From: Flavobacterium enshiense DK69
Lineage (GTDB): Bacteria > Bacteroidota > Bacteroidia > Flavobacteriales > Flavobacteriaceae
Direction of reading: 5' to 3'
Length of the DNA: 64,000 nt
Assembly: GCF_000498495.1 (NCBI RefSeq)
Contig: NZ_AVCS01000002.1
Coordinates: 91,029-155,028, forward strand
The notes under the pieces are model-generated. The model saw only the letters and a program-made list of their open reading frames with translations, did no database searches and was not told the origin of the DNA. The position numbers and the translations under genes were made by a program. Positions 18,789 through 27,544 of the stretch are shown here, one piece after another (position 1 is the first letter of the stretch; each line of letters opens with the position of its first letter).

Positions 18789-18844
18789 GTTATGAATTAT
18801 AAGTTATGAATTATAAGTTATGAATTATAAGTTATGAATTATAA
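18789..18844. repeat. Four tandem 14-bp repeats at the trpD-trpC junction
   Basis: The unit GTTATGAATTATAA occurs four times in perfect tandem. The last copy contains the trpD stop codon (18839-18841). Such units can change copy number by slippage and would alter the spacing between two operon genes. Confidence 0.9.
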
Positions 18845-19834
18845 ATTGCTCAAAAGCTGTAGTTTTTTGAGTTTTTCTAGTGCTTTTCCGCTCAGTAAGC
18901 TTTCTTTAGCCAATTCAAATCCTTCTGAAATGGAACAATATTTTACTGTAGCGATGGCCATTCCAGCATTGGCACATACTACATTGTTTTGGGCTTCCGT
19001 TCCGCTTCCTTTTAATATGTTTAGGAAGATTTCAGCCGATTTTTCAACGGTTATTCCGCCTATAATTTCGGTTTCATAGAGTTTTTTTGTTTGAAAATCT
19101 TCAGGTTTCAAGATTTGCTCTGTGTTTTTGGAAATGATTTTGGTATTTCCTGTTAGCGAGATTTCGTCATAGCCATCCAGACTGTGCAGAATCGTGAAGT
19201 TTGTTTCGGTATTCTGATACAAATAAGCATACATTCGTGCCAATTCCAGACTGAAAACGCCTACCATCTGATGCTTAGGAAAACTCGGATTTACCATCGG
19301 GCCCAACATGTTAAAGAACGTTTTTACGGCCAGTTCCTTACGAATCGGTGCAACATTTTTCATAGCGGGATGGAAGAGCGGGGCATGCAGCACACAGATT
19401 CCGGCTTCCTCGATACATTTCTTTAAAAAGTTCTCTTCATTACTGAATTTCACACCTAAGTTTTCCATGACATTGCTCGATCCTGAAATGGAAGAAACCC
19501 CATAATTACCATGTTTGGCAACCTGAATTCCTGCTCCGGCAGTTACAAACGAAGCCAAAGTTGATATGTTGAATGTGTTTTTTCCGTCGCCACCGGTTCC
19601 GCATAAATCTATGGTATCATAGTCGCTTAAATCAATGGCGACGCAGAGTTCTAGTAGGGCTTCTCGAAATCCGGACAATTCCTCAATGGTAATGCTTCGC
19701 ATCATGTAAACGGTCAGGAAACTGGCAATCTGGCTAGGGTTGTACAATCCATTGGAGATGTTTTTGAGTACGGTTTTAGCTTCTTCTTTGGTAAGCGTTT
19801 CGTGTTGTATAAGTCTGTTTAGTATTGTTTTCAT
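18839..19834 (-). CDS. trpD: Anthranilate phosphoribosyltransferase
   Basis: A 331-residue enzyme transferring phosphoribose from PRPP to anthranilate. The PRPP-binding GTGGDGKNTFNIST, the KHGNYGVSS substrate loop and FFNMLGPMVNPS are all present. It is not fused to trpG. A hairpin TTAAGTT-TTTTC-AACTTAA (19868-19886) lies in the 86-base spacer before it. Confidence 0.96.
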   Translation of the reverse strand: MKTILNRLIQHETLTKEEAKTVLKNISNGLYNPSQIASFLTVYMMRSITIEELSGFREALLELCVAIDLSDYDTIDLCGTGGDGKNTFNISTLASFVTAGAGIQVAKHGNYGVSSISGSSNVMENLGVKFSNEENFLKKCIEEAGICVLHAPLFHPAMKNVAPIRKELAVKTFFNMLGPMVNPSFPKHQMVGVFSLELARMYAYLYQNTETNFTILHSLDGYDEISLTGNTKIISKNTEQILKPEDFQTKKLYETEIIGGITVEKSAEIFLNILKGSGTEAQNNVVCANAGMAIATVKYCSISEGFELAKESLLSGKALEKLKKLQLLSNL

Positions 19835-19920
19835 GGTGTCTGAATTAGGTATGAGTTGTGCCAGGTCTTAAGTTTTTTCAACTTAAAACTGATTGATATT
19901 TTCGATAAAAGAGTTGCTAG

Positions 19921-20490
19921 TTAGCTATTCACCCAATTCTCAAGAATCTTCTTTCCGTCGGGAGTAAGAACGCTTTCCGGATGGTATTGTACCCCACGGA
20001 CATCGTAGGTTTTGTGACGGAGCGACATGATTTCTCCGTTTTCATCGGTTGAAGTGACTTCAAGGACATCAGGGAAATCGCCTGAATTTACTACCCAGGA
20101 ATGGTAGCGTCCAACTTCAATTTCATTAGGTAAACCTTGATAAAGAATCTCATCGGGAACGGTAATCTTAACTTTGGTGGAAACACCATGATAGACTTTT
20201 TCAAGGTTAGTCAGGCTTCCTCCAAAAACTTCCCCAATCGCTTGTTGGCCAAGGCAAACGCCGAGAATGCTTTTGGTAGGCGCATAGGTTTTGATGACTT
20301 TTTTTAATAATCCGGCTTCATCAGGGATTCCTGGCCCAGGAGAAAGGAGGATTTTATCGAAGTCTTTGAGCTCATCAATATAGAATTCATCATTTCGGAA
20401 AACGGTTACTTTGCAATTTAAATCTTCCAGATAATGCACTAAATTATAAGTGAAACTATCGTAATTGTCTATGACTACTATCTTTTTCAT
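19921..20490 (-). CDS. trpG: Anthranilate synthase glutamine amidotransferase subunit
   Basis: A 189-residue class-I glutaminase feeding ammonia to TrpE. The nucleophile is Cys79 in GVCLGQQAIGE, and the His/Glu pair is in GVQYHPESVLTP. PabA-type use for folate is possible because this family is often shared, but the position between trpE and trpD fixes the main role. Confidence 0.95.
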   Translation of the reverse strand: MKKIVVIDNYDSFTYNLVHYLEDLNCKVTVFRNDEFYIDELKDFDKILLSPGPGIPDEAGLLKKVIKTYAPTKSILGVCLGQQAIGEVFGGSLTNLEKVYHGVSTKVKITVPDEILYQGLPNEIEVGRYHSWVVNSGDFPDVLEVTSTDENGEIMSLRHKTYDVRGVQYHPESVLTPDGKKILENWVNS

Positions 20491-20498
20491 GTTTTTAA

Positions 20499-20535
20499 AG
20501 TTGCTAAGTTGCTGAGCACCTGAGTTGCTAAGTTT
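20499..20535. repeat. Short direct repeats between trpE and trpG
   Basis: The motif GTTGCTAAG occurs at 20500-20508 and again at 20524-20532, with a degenerate copy (GTTGCTGAG) between, in the 72-base spacer. No function is evident. Confidence 0.55.
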
Positions 20536-20562
20536 TGTTTTTCTGTTAACTGTGATTGAAAG

Positions 20563-21963
20563 CTATATTTTTTCGGCTAAATCTAACGCTCTGTTTAGTG
20601 CTCCTAATTTATTGTAGACTTCCTGCATTTCGCTTTCTTCATCTGAATTTGCTACAATTCCGGCCCCAGCCTGATAATGCAGCTGATGATTTTTGCTTAA
20701 AAATGTCCGAATCATAATGGCGTGGTTAAAGTTACCATCAAAATCCATAAATCCAATGGCGCCTCCATAGAAATTCCGATTAGTGTTTTCAATGGTTTCA
20801 ATCAGTTGTAAGGCTTTGTGTTTCGGGGCGCCAGACAAAGTTCCGGCTGGAAATGTATCGCTAACAACTTGCATGGTGGAAGCCTTTTCGTGCATTTGTC
20901 CGCTAACTTTCGAAACCAGATGAATTACATGCGAAAAAAACTGAACTTCCCTGTATTTTTCAACTTCAACATTGTAACCGTTTCTGCTTAAATCGTTTCT
21001 CGCCAAATCCACTAGCATCACGTGTTCACTATTTTCTTTTGGGTCTTCAGATAATTGTTTGGCCAAAAGCGCGTCTTGTTCATCATTGCCTGTTCGTTTG
21101 AACGTTCCGGCAATCGGATGGATTTCTGCTTTTCGGTTCTTGACAACCAATTGTGCTTCAGGAGAGGAACCCATGATTTTGAAATTTCCGTAATCGAAAA
21201 AGAACAGATAAGGCGATGGATTGATGCTTCGTAAAGCACGATAAACATTGAATTCGTCTCCTTTGAACCCCTGAGTAAACCGTCTGGACAAAACCAATTG
21301 AAACACATCACCACGGTAACAGTGTTTTTTGGCTAAAACTACATTGGCTTTGAAATCGTCATCGGATAGATTGGAAACCGAATTACCTTCTTTTGAAAAC
21401 GAATAGGAAGTAAAATTTTTCGACTGAATCAGTTGTTCGATTTCGGCAATATTGTTTTGATTTTCAATACTGTGACAGAAAATATAGGCTTCGTTTTTAA
21501 AGTGATTGATGGCGATGATATTTTGATACACCGCATAGTACAAGTCGGGAATTTGTAAATCAGCAGCTTTCTTTTCAATGCTTGCTTTTTCAAAATAACG
21601 TACCGCATCATAGCTCGTAAATCCGAATAATCCGTTGGTGATGAATTTGAAATCATTTTTTTCGGACTCAAAGCATGATACGAATTTTTCAATACCTTCG
21701 ATTACATTTTTCTGATTTTCAATGTTTTTATTGATTAATGTGCCATCAGGAAAAGTCATTGTGATTTCCTCGCTTTCCACTTTGATGCTGGAAATAGGGT
21801 TGCAGCAGATATACGAAAAACTATTGTTGTTGCCTTGGTAATCATTGCTTTCCAGCAAAAGGCTATTCGGAAATTTGTCTCTGATTTTCAGATAAACGCT
21901 CACCGGTGTAATGGTATCGGCAAGGATTTGTTTGTAGTGAGTATGTAATTTATATTTTTTCAT
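20563..21963 (-). CDS. trpE: Anthranilate synthase component I
   Basis: A 466-residue chorismate-using enzyme making anthranilate with TrpG; first committed step of the pathway. The feedback-inhibition motif LLES (36-39) is present, so it is likely inhibited by tryptophan. The catalytic core has PIAGTFKRTGND, ELMVDLARND-like (HVMLVDLARNDLSR) and FPAGTLSGAPKHKA signatures. It is the first structural gene after the attenuator terminator, which ends 20 bases upstream of its start. Confidence 0.96.
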   Translation of the reverse strand: MKKYKLHTHYKQILADTITPVSVYLKIRDKFPNSLLLESNDYQGNNNSFSYICCNPISSIKVESEEITMTFPDGTLINKNIENQKNVIEGIEKFVSCFESEKNDFKFITNGLFGFTSYDAVRYFEKASIEKKAADLQIPDLYYAVYQNIIAINHFKNEAYIFCHSIENQNNIAEIEQLIQSKNFTSYSFSKEGNSVSNLSDDDFKANVVLAKKHCYRGDVFQLVLSRRFTQGFKGDEFNVYRALRSINPSPYLFFFDYGNFKIMGSSPEAQLVVKNRKAEIHPIAGTFKRTGNDEQDALLAKQLSEDPKENSEHVMLVDLARNDLSRNGYNVEVEKYREVQFFSHVIHLVSKVSGQMHEKASTMQVVSDTFPAGTLSGAPKHKALQLIETIENTNRNFYGGAIGFMDFDGNFNHAIMIRTFLSKNHQLHYQAGAGIVANSDEESEMQEVYNKLGALNRALDLAEKI

Positions 21964-21983
21964 AAAGCTTCAGTTTTGGGAAT

Positions 21984-22016
21984 AAAAAAAGGCTTGTCGT
22001 GATTGACAAGCCTTTT
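21984..22016 (-). terminator. trp attenuator terminator
   Basis: On the minus strand, a stem AAAGGCTTGTC / GACAAGCCTTT (11 bp, 6-base loop) is followed by a run of seven T. It stands between the leader peptide and trpE, so it stops transcription before the structural genes unless an alternative pairing forms. Confidence 0.88.
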
Positions 22017-22055
22017 ATCTATGTAGTTTTTAAAAATACAGATAGGAGGATTCGC

Positions 22056-22112
22056 TCACGATTTTCGACGTAAGTTAATCCACCACCAAGTATTGTTTAA
22101 AATGTTGTTCAT
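22056..22112 (-). CDS. trpL: trp operon leader peptide
   Basis: An 18-residue peptide, MNNILNNTWWWINLRRKS, with three consecutive tryptophan codons at positions 9-11. The RNA just after these codons can form a hairpin (GAUU..CUUACG with CGUGAG..AAUC) whose 3' arm includes UCGUGA, complementary to UCACGA in the loop and 3' arm of the terminator downstream. A ribosome stalled on the Trp codons would cover the 5' arm and favour the alternative pairing. This is a textbook attenuation arrangement. Confidence 0.88.
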   Translation of the reverse strand: MNNILNNTWWWINLRRKS

Positions 22113-22131
22113 TTTGTGTTTTTGTTTGATG

Positions 22132-22163
22132 CAAAGTTATAGAAATGATTTTCGAATACACAA
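22132..22163 (-). promoter_or_regulatory. trp operon promoter
   Basis: On the minus strand TTG (22163-22161) and TAACTTTG (22139-22132) are 21 bases apart and lie 20 bases before the leader-peptide start, giving a leader RNA of about 160 bases. Confidence 0.65.
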
Positions 22164-22236
22164 GCTTTTTTGCTAAAAAATTTTTATGCAGAAAATAATG
22201 AAGATCCTGTAATTATAAAAATATGATAATAAATTA

Positions 22237-22266
22237 TTGTATAACGATAATTAATTATTACATTTG
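22237..22266 (+). promoter_or_regulatory. Promoter of the DUF2975-HTH pair
   Basis: TTG at 22237-22239 and TACATTTG at 22259-22266, 19 bases apart, match the Bacteroidota consensus; the first gene starts 27 bases later. Confidence 0.65.
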
Positions 22267-22292
22267 CTTTGTAGAATTTAAATTTCGGATAT

Positions 22293-22808
22293 ATGAAATT
22301 AGTTAGAATTATAGCTTCTTATTTGCATATAGTGGTAAAAATTGTAGCTGTTGCTTATTTGTTAACGGCGTTTTATACTTTGATTAATTGCGTTTTTGGA
22401 GGTCCGTTTTTTGAAATAATGGAGGAAAATCGTTTTGCAATAAACTTTCCGTTTACCAATCAGCATTTTCTTTTAGGTTCAGAATTTACATTGGAATATG
22501 TTTCGGAAATGGTTTTAGGTTTGGCTTTATATGGTTTGTTCTTTTGGGTGTTGGGCAATGTTTTTAAAACCTTTAAACAGGAACGTTTGTTTACCAAAGA
22601 CGGATTGAAAAACTTGAAGCAGTTTTATCAGTTCAATTTGTTGTTGTATCCAATCGCTGCTGTACTTTGGTCTGTTATCAGTATTGAAGATTTTCCTTTT
22701 TTTGCCATGATTGTGGCTCATGCGATTATGGGAGTCTTTATCTTTTTTATGGCTGCTATTTTTCAACAGGGGGTAAGTCTTCAAAACGAACAGGATTTAT
22801 ATATTTAG
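22293..22808 (+). CDS. DUF2975 membrane protein
   Basis: A 171-residue protein with four predicted membrane helices (about 12-30, 75-92, 112-128, 140-158), matching the DUF2975 family. These are regularly encoded next to a small Cro/C1-type regulator, as here, with only four bases between the genes. The function is unknown; the pairing suggests that the membrane protein and the regulator act together in sensing or self-regulation. Confidence 0.8.
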   Translation: MKLVRIIASYLHIVVKIVAVAYLLTAFYTLINCVFGGPFFEIMEENRFAINFPFTNQHFLLGSEFTLEYVSEMVLGLALYGLFFWVLGNVFKTFKQERLFTKDGLKNLKQFYQFNLLLYPIAAVLWSVISIEDFPFFAMIVAHAIMGVFIFFMAAIFQQGVSLQNEQDLYI

Positions 22809-22812
22809 AAGT

Positions 22813-23019
22813 ATGCCAATTATAGTAAATGTGGATGTGATGCTGGCTAAGCGCAAAATGCAGTCCAAGGAATTGGCGGAAATTCTGGGTATTACCCCGG
22901 CAAATTTGTCAATCCTGAAAACGGGAAAAGCGAAAGGTATCCGGTTTGAAACCCTCGAAGCGATTTGTAAAGCGTTGGATTGTCAGCCAGGGGATGTTTT
23001 AGAATACGTCAGCGAATAA
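22813..23019 (+). CDS. Small Cro/C1-type HTH regulator (YozG-like)
   Basis: A 68-residue DNA-binding protein consisting of one HTH_3 domain (MQSKELAEILGITPANLSILKTG region, about 16-38) and the family tail ALDCQPGDVLEY. It follows the DUF2975 gene by four bases. It probably autoregulates the pair. Confidence 0.87.
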   Translation: MPIIVNVDVMLAKRKMQSKELAEILGITPANLSILKTGKAKGIRFETLEAICKALDCQPGDVLEYVSE

Positions 23020-23128
23020 ATTCAGTCATTTTAGTAAAATATAAAATATCGGTTTTTTAACCGACAAGGATTTTTTTGCCCAAATTTTTCCAATTGGAAT
23101 TCATGAAAATTAATCAGTAATCATCAAA

Positions 23129-23164
23129 CCCGAGGCGCAGCCGAACTGTTTGGAGCGCAGCGGA
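23129..23164. repeat. GC-rich motif with an internal repeat upstream of the ABC gene
   Basis: A locally GC-rich stretch in an AT-rich spacer with GCGCAGC occurring twice (GGCGCAGCCG and AGCGCAGCGG), 17 bases before the ABC ATPase start. It may be a degenerate dispersed repeat; nothing more can be said. Confidence 0.3.
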
Positions 23165-23180
23165 AAAAAATCAATCAAAA

Positions 23181-24062
23181 ATGAACAGTTTAATCATTAA
23201 AAATCTCCAAAAAACCTATGGAAACGGAGTAAAAGCCATTGAAGGCATTTCGCTTGAAATCGGAAATGGAATGTTTGGGTTATTAGGCCCAAACGGAGCA
23301 GGAAAATCATCATTGATGCGCACTATTGTCGGTTTACAATCTGCTGATAGCGGCGAGATTTTCTTCAATGATGTCAATGTTTTGGAGCGTCCGGACTTCA
23401 TTAAGAAACAATTGGGTTTTTTACCGCAGGATTTTGGTGTCTATCCTAAAGTGTCCGCCTACGATTTGTTGAATCATTTGGCGGTTTTGAAAGGAGTAAG
23501 TGATTCAAAAGAGCGGAAAGAGCAAGTACTGTCGTTGCTTGAAAAAGTGAATTTGTTCTCCCAGCGAAAAAAAGAAGTTCACACTTTCTCAGGCGGTATG
23601 CGTCAACGGTTTGGTGTGGCTCAGACGTTATTGGGGAATCCGAAAATCATTATCGTGGATGAACCAACCGCAGGTCTTGATCCGGAAGAACGCAACCGAT
23701 TCAACAGTCTTTTAAGCGAAATAGGCGAAGACCGGATTGTTATTTTATCCACGCATTTGGTAGAAGATGTCCGTAATTTATGTTCAAAAATGGCAATTAT
23801 GGATGGAGGTAAAGTACTTCTTCTCGGTAATCCAACAGATTTAATTCAATCTTTAGAAGCTAAAATCTGGAGAAAGCAGATCCAGAAAGAGGAGCTGACT
23901 CATTACAAAAGCGAATATTCTGTGATTTCTTCCCAGTTTACGGCCGGAAAAATGAATATTCACGTGTTTTCTGAGCAGCAGCCAGCTGACTTTCTGAAAG
24001 TAAATCCAACGCTGGAAGATGTTTATTTTACTGCGCTTAACCAAAAATCATTTGTGTTATGA
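23181..24062 (+). CDS. ABC transporter ATP-binding protein
   Basis: A 293-residue nucleotide-binding subunit. Walker A GPNGAGKSS (36-44), signature FSGGM (136-140) and Walker B IIIVDEP (156-162), with the switch histidine in STHLVED. It overlaps the next gene by four bases (ATGA), so it forms one transporter with the large permease-peptidase fusion. The substrate is unknown. Confidence 0.93.
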   Translation: MNSLIIKNLQKTYGNGVKAIEGISLEIGNGMFGLLGPNGAGKSSLMRTIVGLQSADSGEIFFNDVNVLERPDFIKKQLGFLPQDFGVYPKVSAYDLLNHLAVLKGVSDSKERKEQVLSLLEKVNLFSQRKKEVHTFSGGMRQRFGVAQTLLGNPKIIIVDEPTAGLDPEERNRFNSLLSEIGEDRIVILSTHLVEDVRNLCSKMAIMDGGKVLLLGNPTDLIQSLEAKIWRKQIQKEELTHYKSEYSVISSQFTAGKMNIHVFSEQQPADFLKVNPTLEDVYFTALNQKSFVL

Positions 24063-27000
24063 AAACAGTTTTCCGGTTCGACCTTCAGGGGTATTTCAAA
24101 AGATGGGGTTTTTATGTTGTACTACTATTGATTTTTTCTTTCGGAGTTTTTGGCGGACAAAATGCCCGTTTTTCAGTTAGTGAAAATGTGTTTTTCAATT
24201 CGCCTTACCAAGTTGGTTTCATAACGGCTTTTATCAGTTTGACCACTATTTTTTTCAGTACGCTTTTCGTTGCTCAACTCGCCATTAAAGAGGTTGATAA
24301 TCGGTTTGAACAGATTTATTTCAGTACTCCGATTCAAATGAAAAAGTTTCTTTCAGGCCGATATGCTTCGGTTTTTGTATTGAGTCTTTTGTTTACAATT
24401 GTTTTGACCATCAGCTTTTTTATCGGTCAGGCCACAAACTCACGAATTTTAGAAAGCGGTCATTTCAATTTGATGCACTACCTCGTTCCGATGCTTTATT
24501 TTACGGTCATCAACACGATTTTTGTAACCGCTGTTCTGTGCGTGGTGGCTTGGTTTACTAAAAGTAAAATGCCCATTTATGTGAGTGGTTTGCTGCTTTA
24601 TATTTTGTACATGGTTGCGCTATTGTTTTCCAGTTCTCCCTTCATAGCCCAGAGTTTACCTCAATCGGAGCAAACGAAATTCATTTCGGGAATTTTGGAC
24701 CCTTTCGGACTGTCGGCTTTTTTTAATCAGACGGCACAATGGACGGTAGTGCAAAGAAATTCGGCAATAATAGGCTTGGATGGTGTTTTTTTGGGCAATC
24801 GTGCAGGTGTTTTGATGATAGCTTTTGTTCTGCTTTATATTGCTTTCAGAAAGTATTCTTTTACAACAAAAATCAAACATAAAAAGGTTAGCTTATCAGA
24901 AGAAAATCAGGAACTTATTGCTGGTCCTTTTACATTCGTAAGTACAAAAGAAGGTTTAAAAGTTAAGTTGATGGCCTTATTGTCATTCGTAAAAATAAAC
25001 CTGATTTACATTTTTAAAAGTATTCCGTTTGTACTGATTGTTTTGGCACTCCTTTTTGCTGTTGGGATGGAAATGTACGCCGAAATTGAAAAGGGTATCC
25101 GGATTCCACAGAAATATGCCACTTCAGGATTGATGACCTCTGCAATCATTCAGAATTTTTACGTGTTGGGCGTTATTGTGGTGCTTTTTTATATCCATGA
25201 TGTTTACTGGCGCAGCAGGAATGTTAACTTTAATTTGATCGAAGGCAGCACTCCTAATGCTAAAACGCAATTCTGGGCACATTGGATAACCTTACTCTTG
25301 GTAATCACAACCTTTTCCACAGTATTGATTTTTGAAGGAATCGTTTTTCAATGCTTCTATGAGTATACTATTTTAGAGGGATTTGTGTACGCACGGGTTT
25401 TCCTGTTTACCACATTGCCGTTATTTCTTTTAAGCGGTTTTCTGTTGCTTGTCCAAAAAATGGTCAATCAGAAATATGTTGCTTTTGGCGTTTCGGCTTT
25501 ATTCGCTTTTGTTATGGCAACGCCTTTAGGAAGAAAATTAATTACTAATCCATTGTTCAAATTTCTTTACAGCATCAATTTCGATTATAGCGACATGAAT
25601 GGCTTTAGCAGTTATGAAACCGCGTTCGTATTCCGATTGCTTTTTGGAGCAGTTTTACTGTCCGCTTTGCTGTATGCCACCCATCTTAGGAAACCTCATT
25701 TAAAGAAGGTCTATCCCTATTTGGCGTTAGTTTTTTTGAGTGTAAGTGCGTATGGTTTGGCACAGAAAATCAAGACGGATTATTTGCCTAAAGATGAAAA
25801 TTCAGAATGGCAGGCACAAGCTGATTATGAAAAACAATTTCGTAGTTATCAGAAGCTTCCTCAACCTACCATTATCGATGTAAAAACTACAGTAGAATTA
25901 TTTCCGGAGCGTAATTCGTATACGATTGAGGGAACTTATATTCTGGAAAATATGACAGCAAAGAATATTGAAAAAGTTTTGATCGGCTTTTCAGATGGTT
26001 TTATGGTCGCCAACGCTGATTTTCAGTTTAAGGACGACGCACAAACAGTTGCTGGTCAGCATCAAATTCTGAATTTGAAGCAGTCGATGTTACCGAAAGA
26101 GAAAGCGAAATTTACATTTAAGCTATCCTATAGATGGCAGCCTGTAAACGGTCATCAGTCGTTTAATGCCATAGTGGAAAACGGTTCCTTTATGAGAATT
26201 AGCCGCTATTATCCGCAAATAGGGTATAACTCGGATGATGAAATTCAGGAGGATAATATCAGAAAGCAATTCGGATTGGCAGAAAAAACGCAATCCAAGT
26301 CTTTTGATGCACCCAAATCACCCAACAATGATTTTGTCAATTTGGAAATGACTATTGCAACTTCCGAAAACCAAATTGCGATTGGAACGGGAGAATTGGT
26401 TAAAAACTGGAAGCAGGGAAAACGAAATTGGTTCCGATATCAGGCAAATCAAATTCCTTTCCGGTTTGCTGTTTCATCTGCGAAATATGCTTTAAAAAGA
26501 GAACAATACAAAGACAAGACTTTTGAAGTGTATTATCATCCTTCCCATCATGAAAATGTACAGCATTTGCTAATGAACGCCAAACAGACGATGGATTACT
26601 GCGAAGAGAATTTCGGTCCATATCCTTATAAAACGATTCGTTTTGCCGAAGTTTCAGGTTTTACAAAAGGTTTTGCGGCTACGGCTTATCCAACAACAGT
26701 TTACATGACAGAGGATATGATTTTTCACAGCAATATCAAAGCCGATGAGCAGCAAGATGTAATCAATGAATTGGCCGGTCATGAATTGGCGCATTTGTGG
26801 TGGGGTAGTAATCAGATTGTTCCTGACGACAGGGATGGAGCCTCCATGCTCACGGAAACCTTAGCGATGTATACCGAAATGATGCTTTTGAAGAAAATGT
26901 ACGGGAAAGAAGCAATGCTGAAACGTGTTCAGATGCACATGGATATTTACAATAATGAGAGAGGTTTTTCAAATGAAATGCCTTTGTATCAAGTAAAATC

Positions 27001-27253
27001 CGATGCAACTCATATTTCGTATTCGAAAGGAGCAGCCGTGATGTGTCTTTTAAGTGAAATAATAGGGGAAGACAAGATGAATTTGGCTTTAAAGCGATTT
27101 TTGCAAAACAATAAATTTCCAAATCCTAAACCGGTTTCTACGGATTTCATTGCAGAATTATACAAAGTTTCGGATAAAAAGTATCATGCAAAGATTGAAT
27201 CACTTTTTACAAGAATTGAGCCTTTAAAAGAGACCGATTTGAGAATGCAGTGA
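24059..27253 (+). CDS. ABC permease fused to an M1-family peptidase domain
   Basis: A 1064-residue protein. The first about 560 residues hold two sets of membrane helices of ABC-2 type. The C-terminal about 500 residues resemble M1 aminopeptidases, with the zinc motif HELAH at 908-912 and a candidate third ligand glutamate in LTE about 20 residues later, then a helical cap. The peptidase part is probably extracytoplasmic. Similar fusions are known in Bacteroidota, but their substrates are not. A transporter that processes exported or imported peptides is an inference. Confidence 0.85.
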   Translation: MKTVFRFDLQGYFKRWGFYVVLLLIFSFGVFGGQNARFSVSENVFFNSPYQVGFITAFISLTTIFFSTLFVAQLAIKEVDNRFEQIYFSTPIQMKKFLSGRYASVFVLSLLFTIVLTISFFIGQATNSRILESGHFNLMHYLVPMLYFTVINTIFVTAVLCVVAWFTKSKMPIYVSGLLLYILYMVALLFSSSPFIAQSLPQSEQTKFISGILDPFGLSAFFNQTAQWTVVQRNSAIIGLDGVFLGNRAGVLMIAFVLLYIAFRKYSFTTKIKHKKVSLSEENQELIAGPFTFVSTKEGLKVKLMALLSFVKINLIYIFKSIPFVLIVLALLFAVGMEMYAEIEKGIRIPQKYATSGLMTSAIIQNFYVLGVIVVLFYIHDVYWRSRNVNFNLIEGSTPNAKTQFWAHWITLLLVITTFSTVLIFEGIVFQCFYEYTILEGFVYARVFLFTTLPLFLLSGFLLLVQKMVNQKYVAFGVSALFAFVMATPLGRKLITNPLFKFLYSINFDYSDMNGFSSYETAFVFRLLFGAVLLSALLYATHLRKPHLKKVYPYLALVFLSVSAYGLAQKIKTDYLPKDENSEWQAQADYEKQFRSYQKLPQPTIIDVKTTVELFPERNSYTIEGTYILENMTAKNIEKVLIGFSDGFMVANADFQFKDDAQTVAGQHQILNLKQSMLPKEKAKFTFKLSYRWQPVNGHQSFNAIVENGSFMRISRYYPQIGYNSDDEIQEDNIRKQFGLAEKTQSKSFDAPKSPNNDFVNLEMTIATSENQIAIGTGELVKNWKQGKRNWFRYQANQIPFRFAVSSAKYALKREQYKDKTFEVYYHPSHHENVQHLLMNAKQTMDYCEENFGPYPYKTIRFAEVSGFTKGFAATAYPTTVYMTEDMIFHSNIKADEQQDVINELAGHELAHLWWGSNQIVPDDRDGASMLTETLAMYTEMMLLKKMYGKEAMLKRVQMHMDIYNNERGFSNEMPLYQVKSDATHISYSKGAAVMCLLSEIIGEDKMNLALKRFLQNNKFPNPKPVSTDFIAELYKVSDKKYHAKIESLFTRIEPLKETDLRMQ

Positions 27254-27392
27254 TGAAAAAAGAAGTTTTAATTTAAAAAAAAATGATTGTTTTTCTTGAA
27301 TTTTCCACATTCTGCAAAGGTTTTGTTTTTGTTATATATGCAGAAAAATAAAGGCTTTTGTTGATATTAATAACAATTTTGCAAAAATATAT

Positions 27393-27421
27393 TTGATTAA
27401 TAAAAAAACTTTATACATTTG
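27393..27421 (+). promoter_or_regulatory. Promoter of the sulfate-assimilation operon
   Basis: TTG at 27393-27395 and TACATTTG at 27414-27421, 18 bases apart, match the Bacteroidota consensus. Transcription would start near 27428, 18 bases before the first leader peptide, giving a leader RNA of about 370 bases before cysH. I find no second promoter between the two leader peptides. Confidence 0.72.
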
Positions 27422-27445
27422 CAGAGTTCAAAAGAACCGACAAAA

Positions 27446-27520
27446 ATGAAAAACCAAGTTTTAAATATGATGATGTGTATGTGCTGCTCAGACAATGAGG
27501 AGGGCTTTGCTATTCGTTAA
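27446..27520 (+). CDS. Cys/Met-rich leader peptide 1 of the sulfate-assimilation operon
   Basis: A 24-residue peptide beginning MKNQVLNMMMCMCC and ending SDNEEGFAIR, with codons ATG ATG ATG TGT ATG TGC TGC at positions 8-14. TGAGGAG (27496-27502), inside the frame, is perfectly complementary to CTCCTCA in the 5' arm of the following terminator, and can otherwise pair with CTGCTCA (27484-27490), which overlaps the tandem Cys codons. A ribosome stalled at the Cys codons would mask the latter and leave TGAGGAG free. I infer a sensor of charged Cys-tRNA, perhaps also Met-tRNA. Confidence 0.75.
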   Translation: MKNQVLNMMMCMCCSDNEEGFAIR

Positions 27521-27544
27521 TATTTAAAATCAAAAATATTCGGC

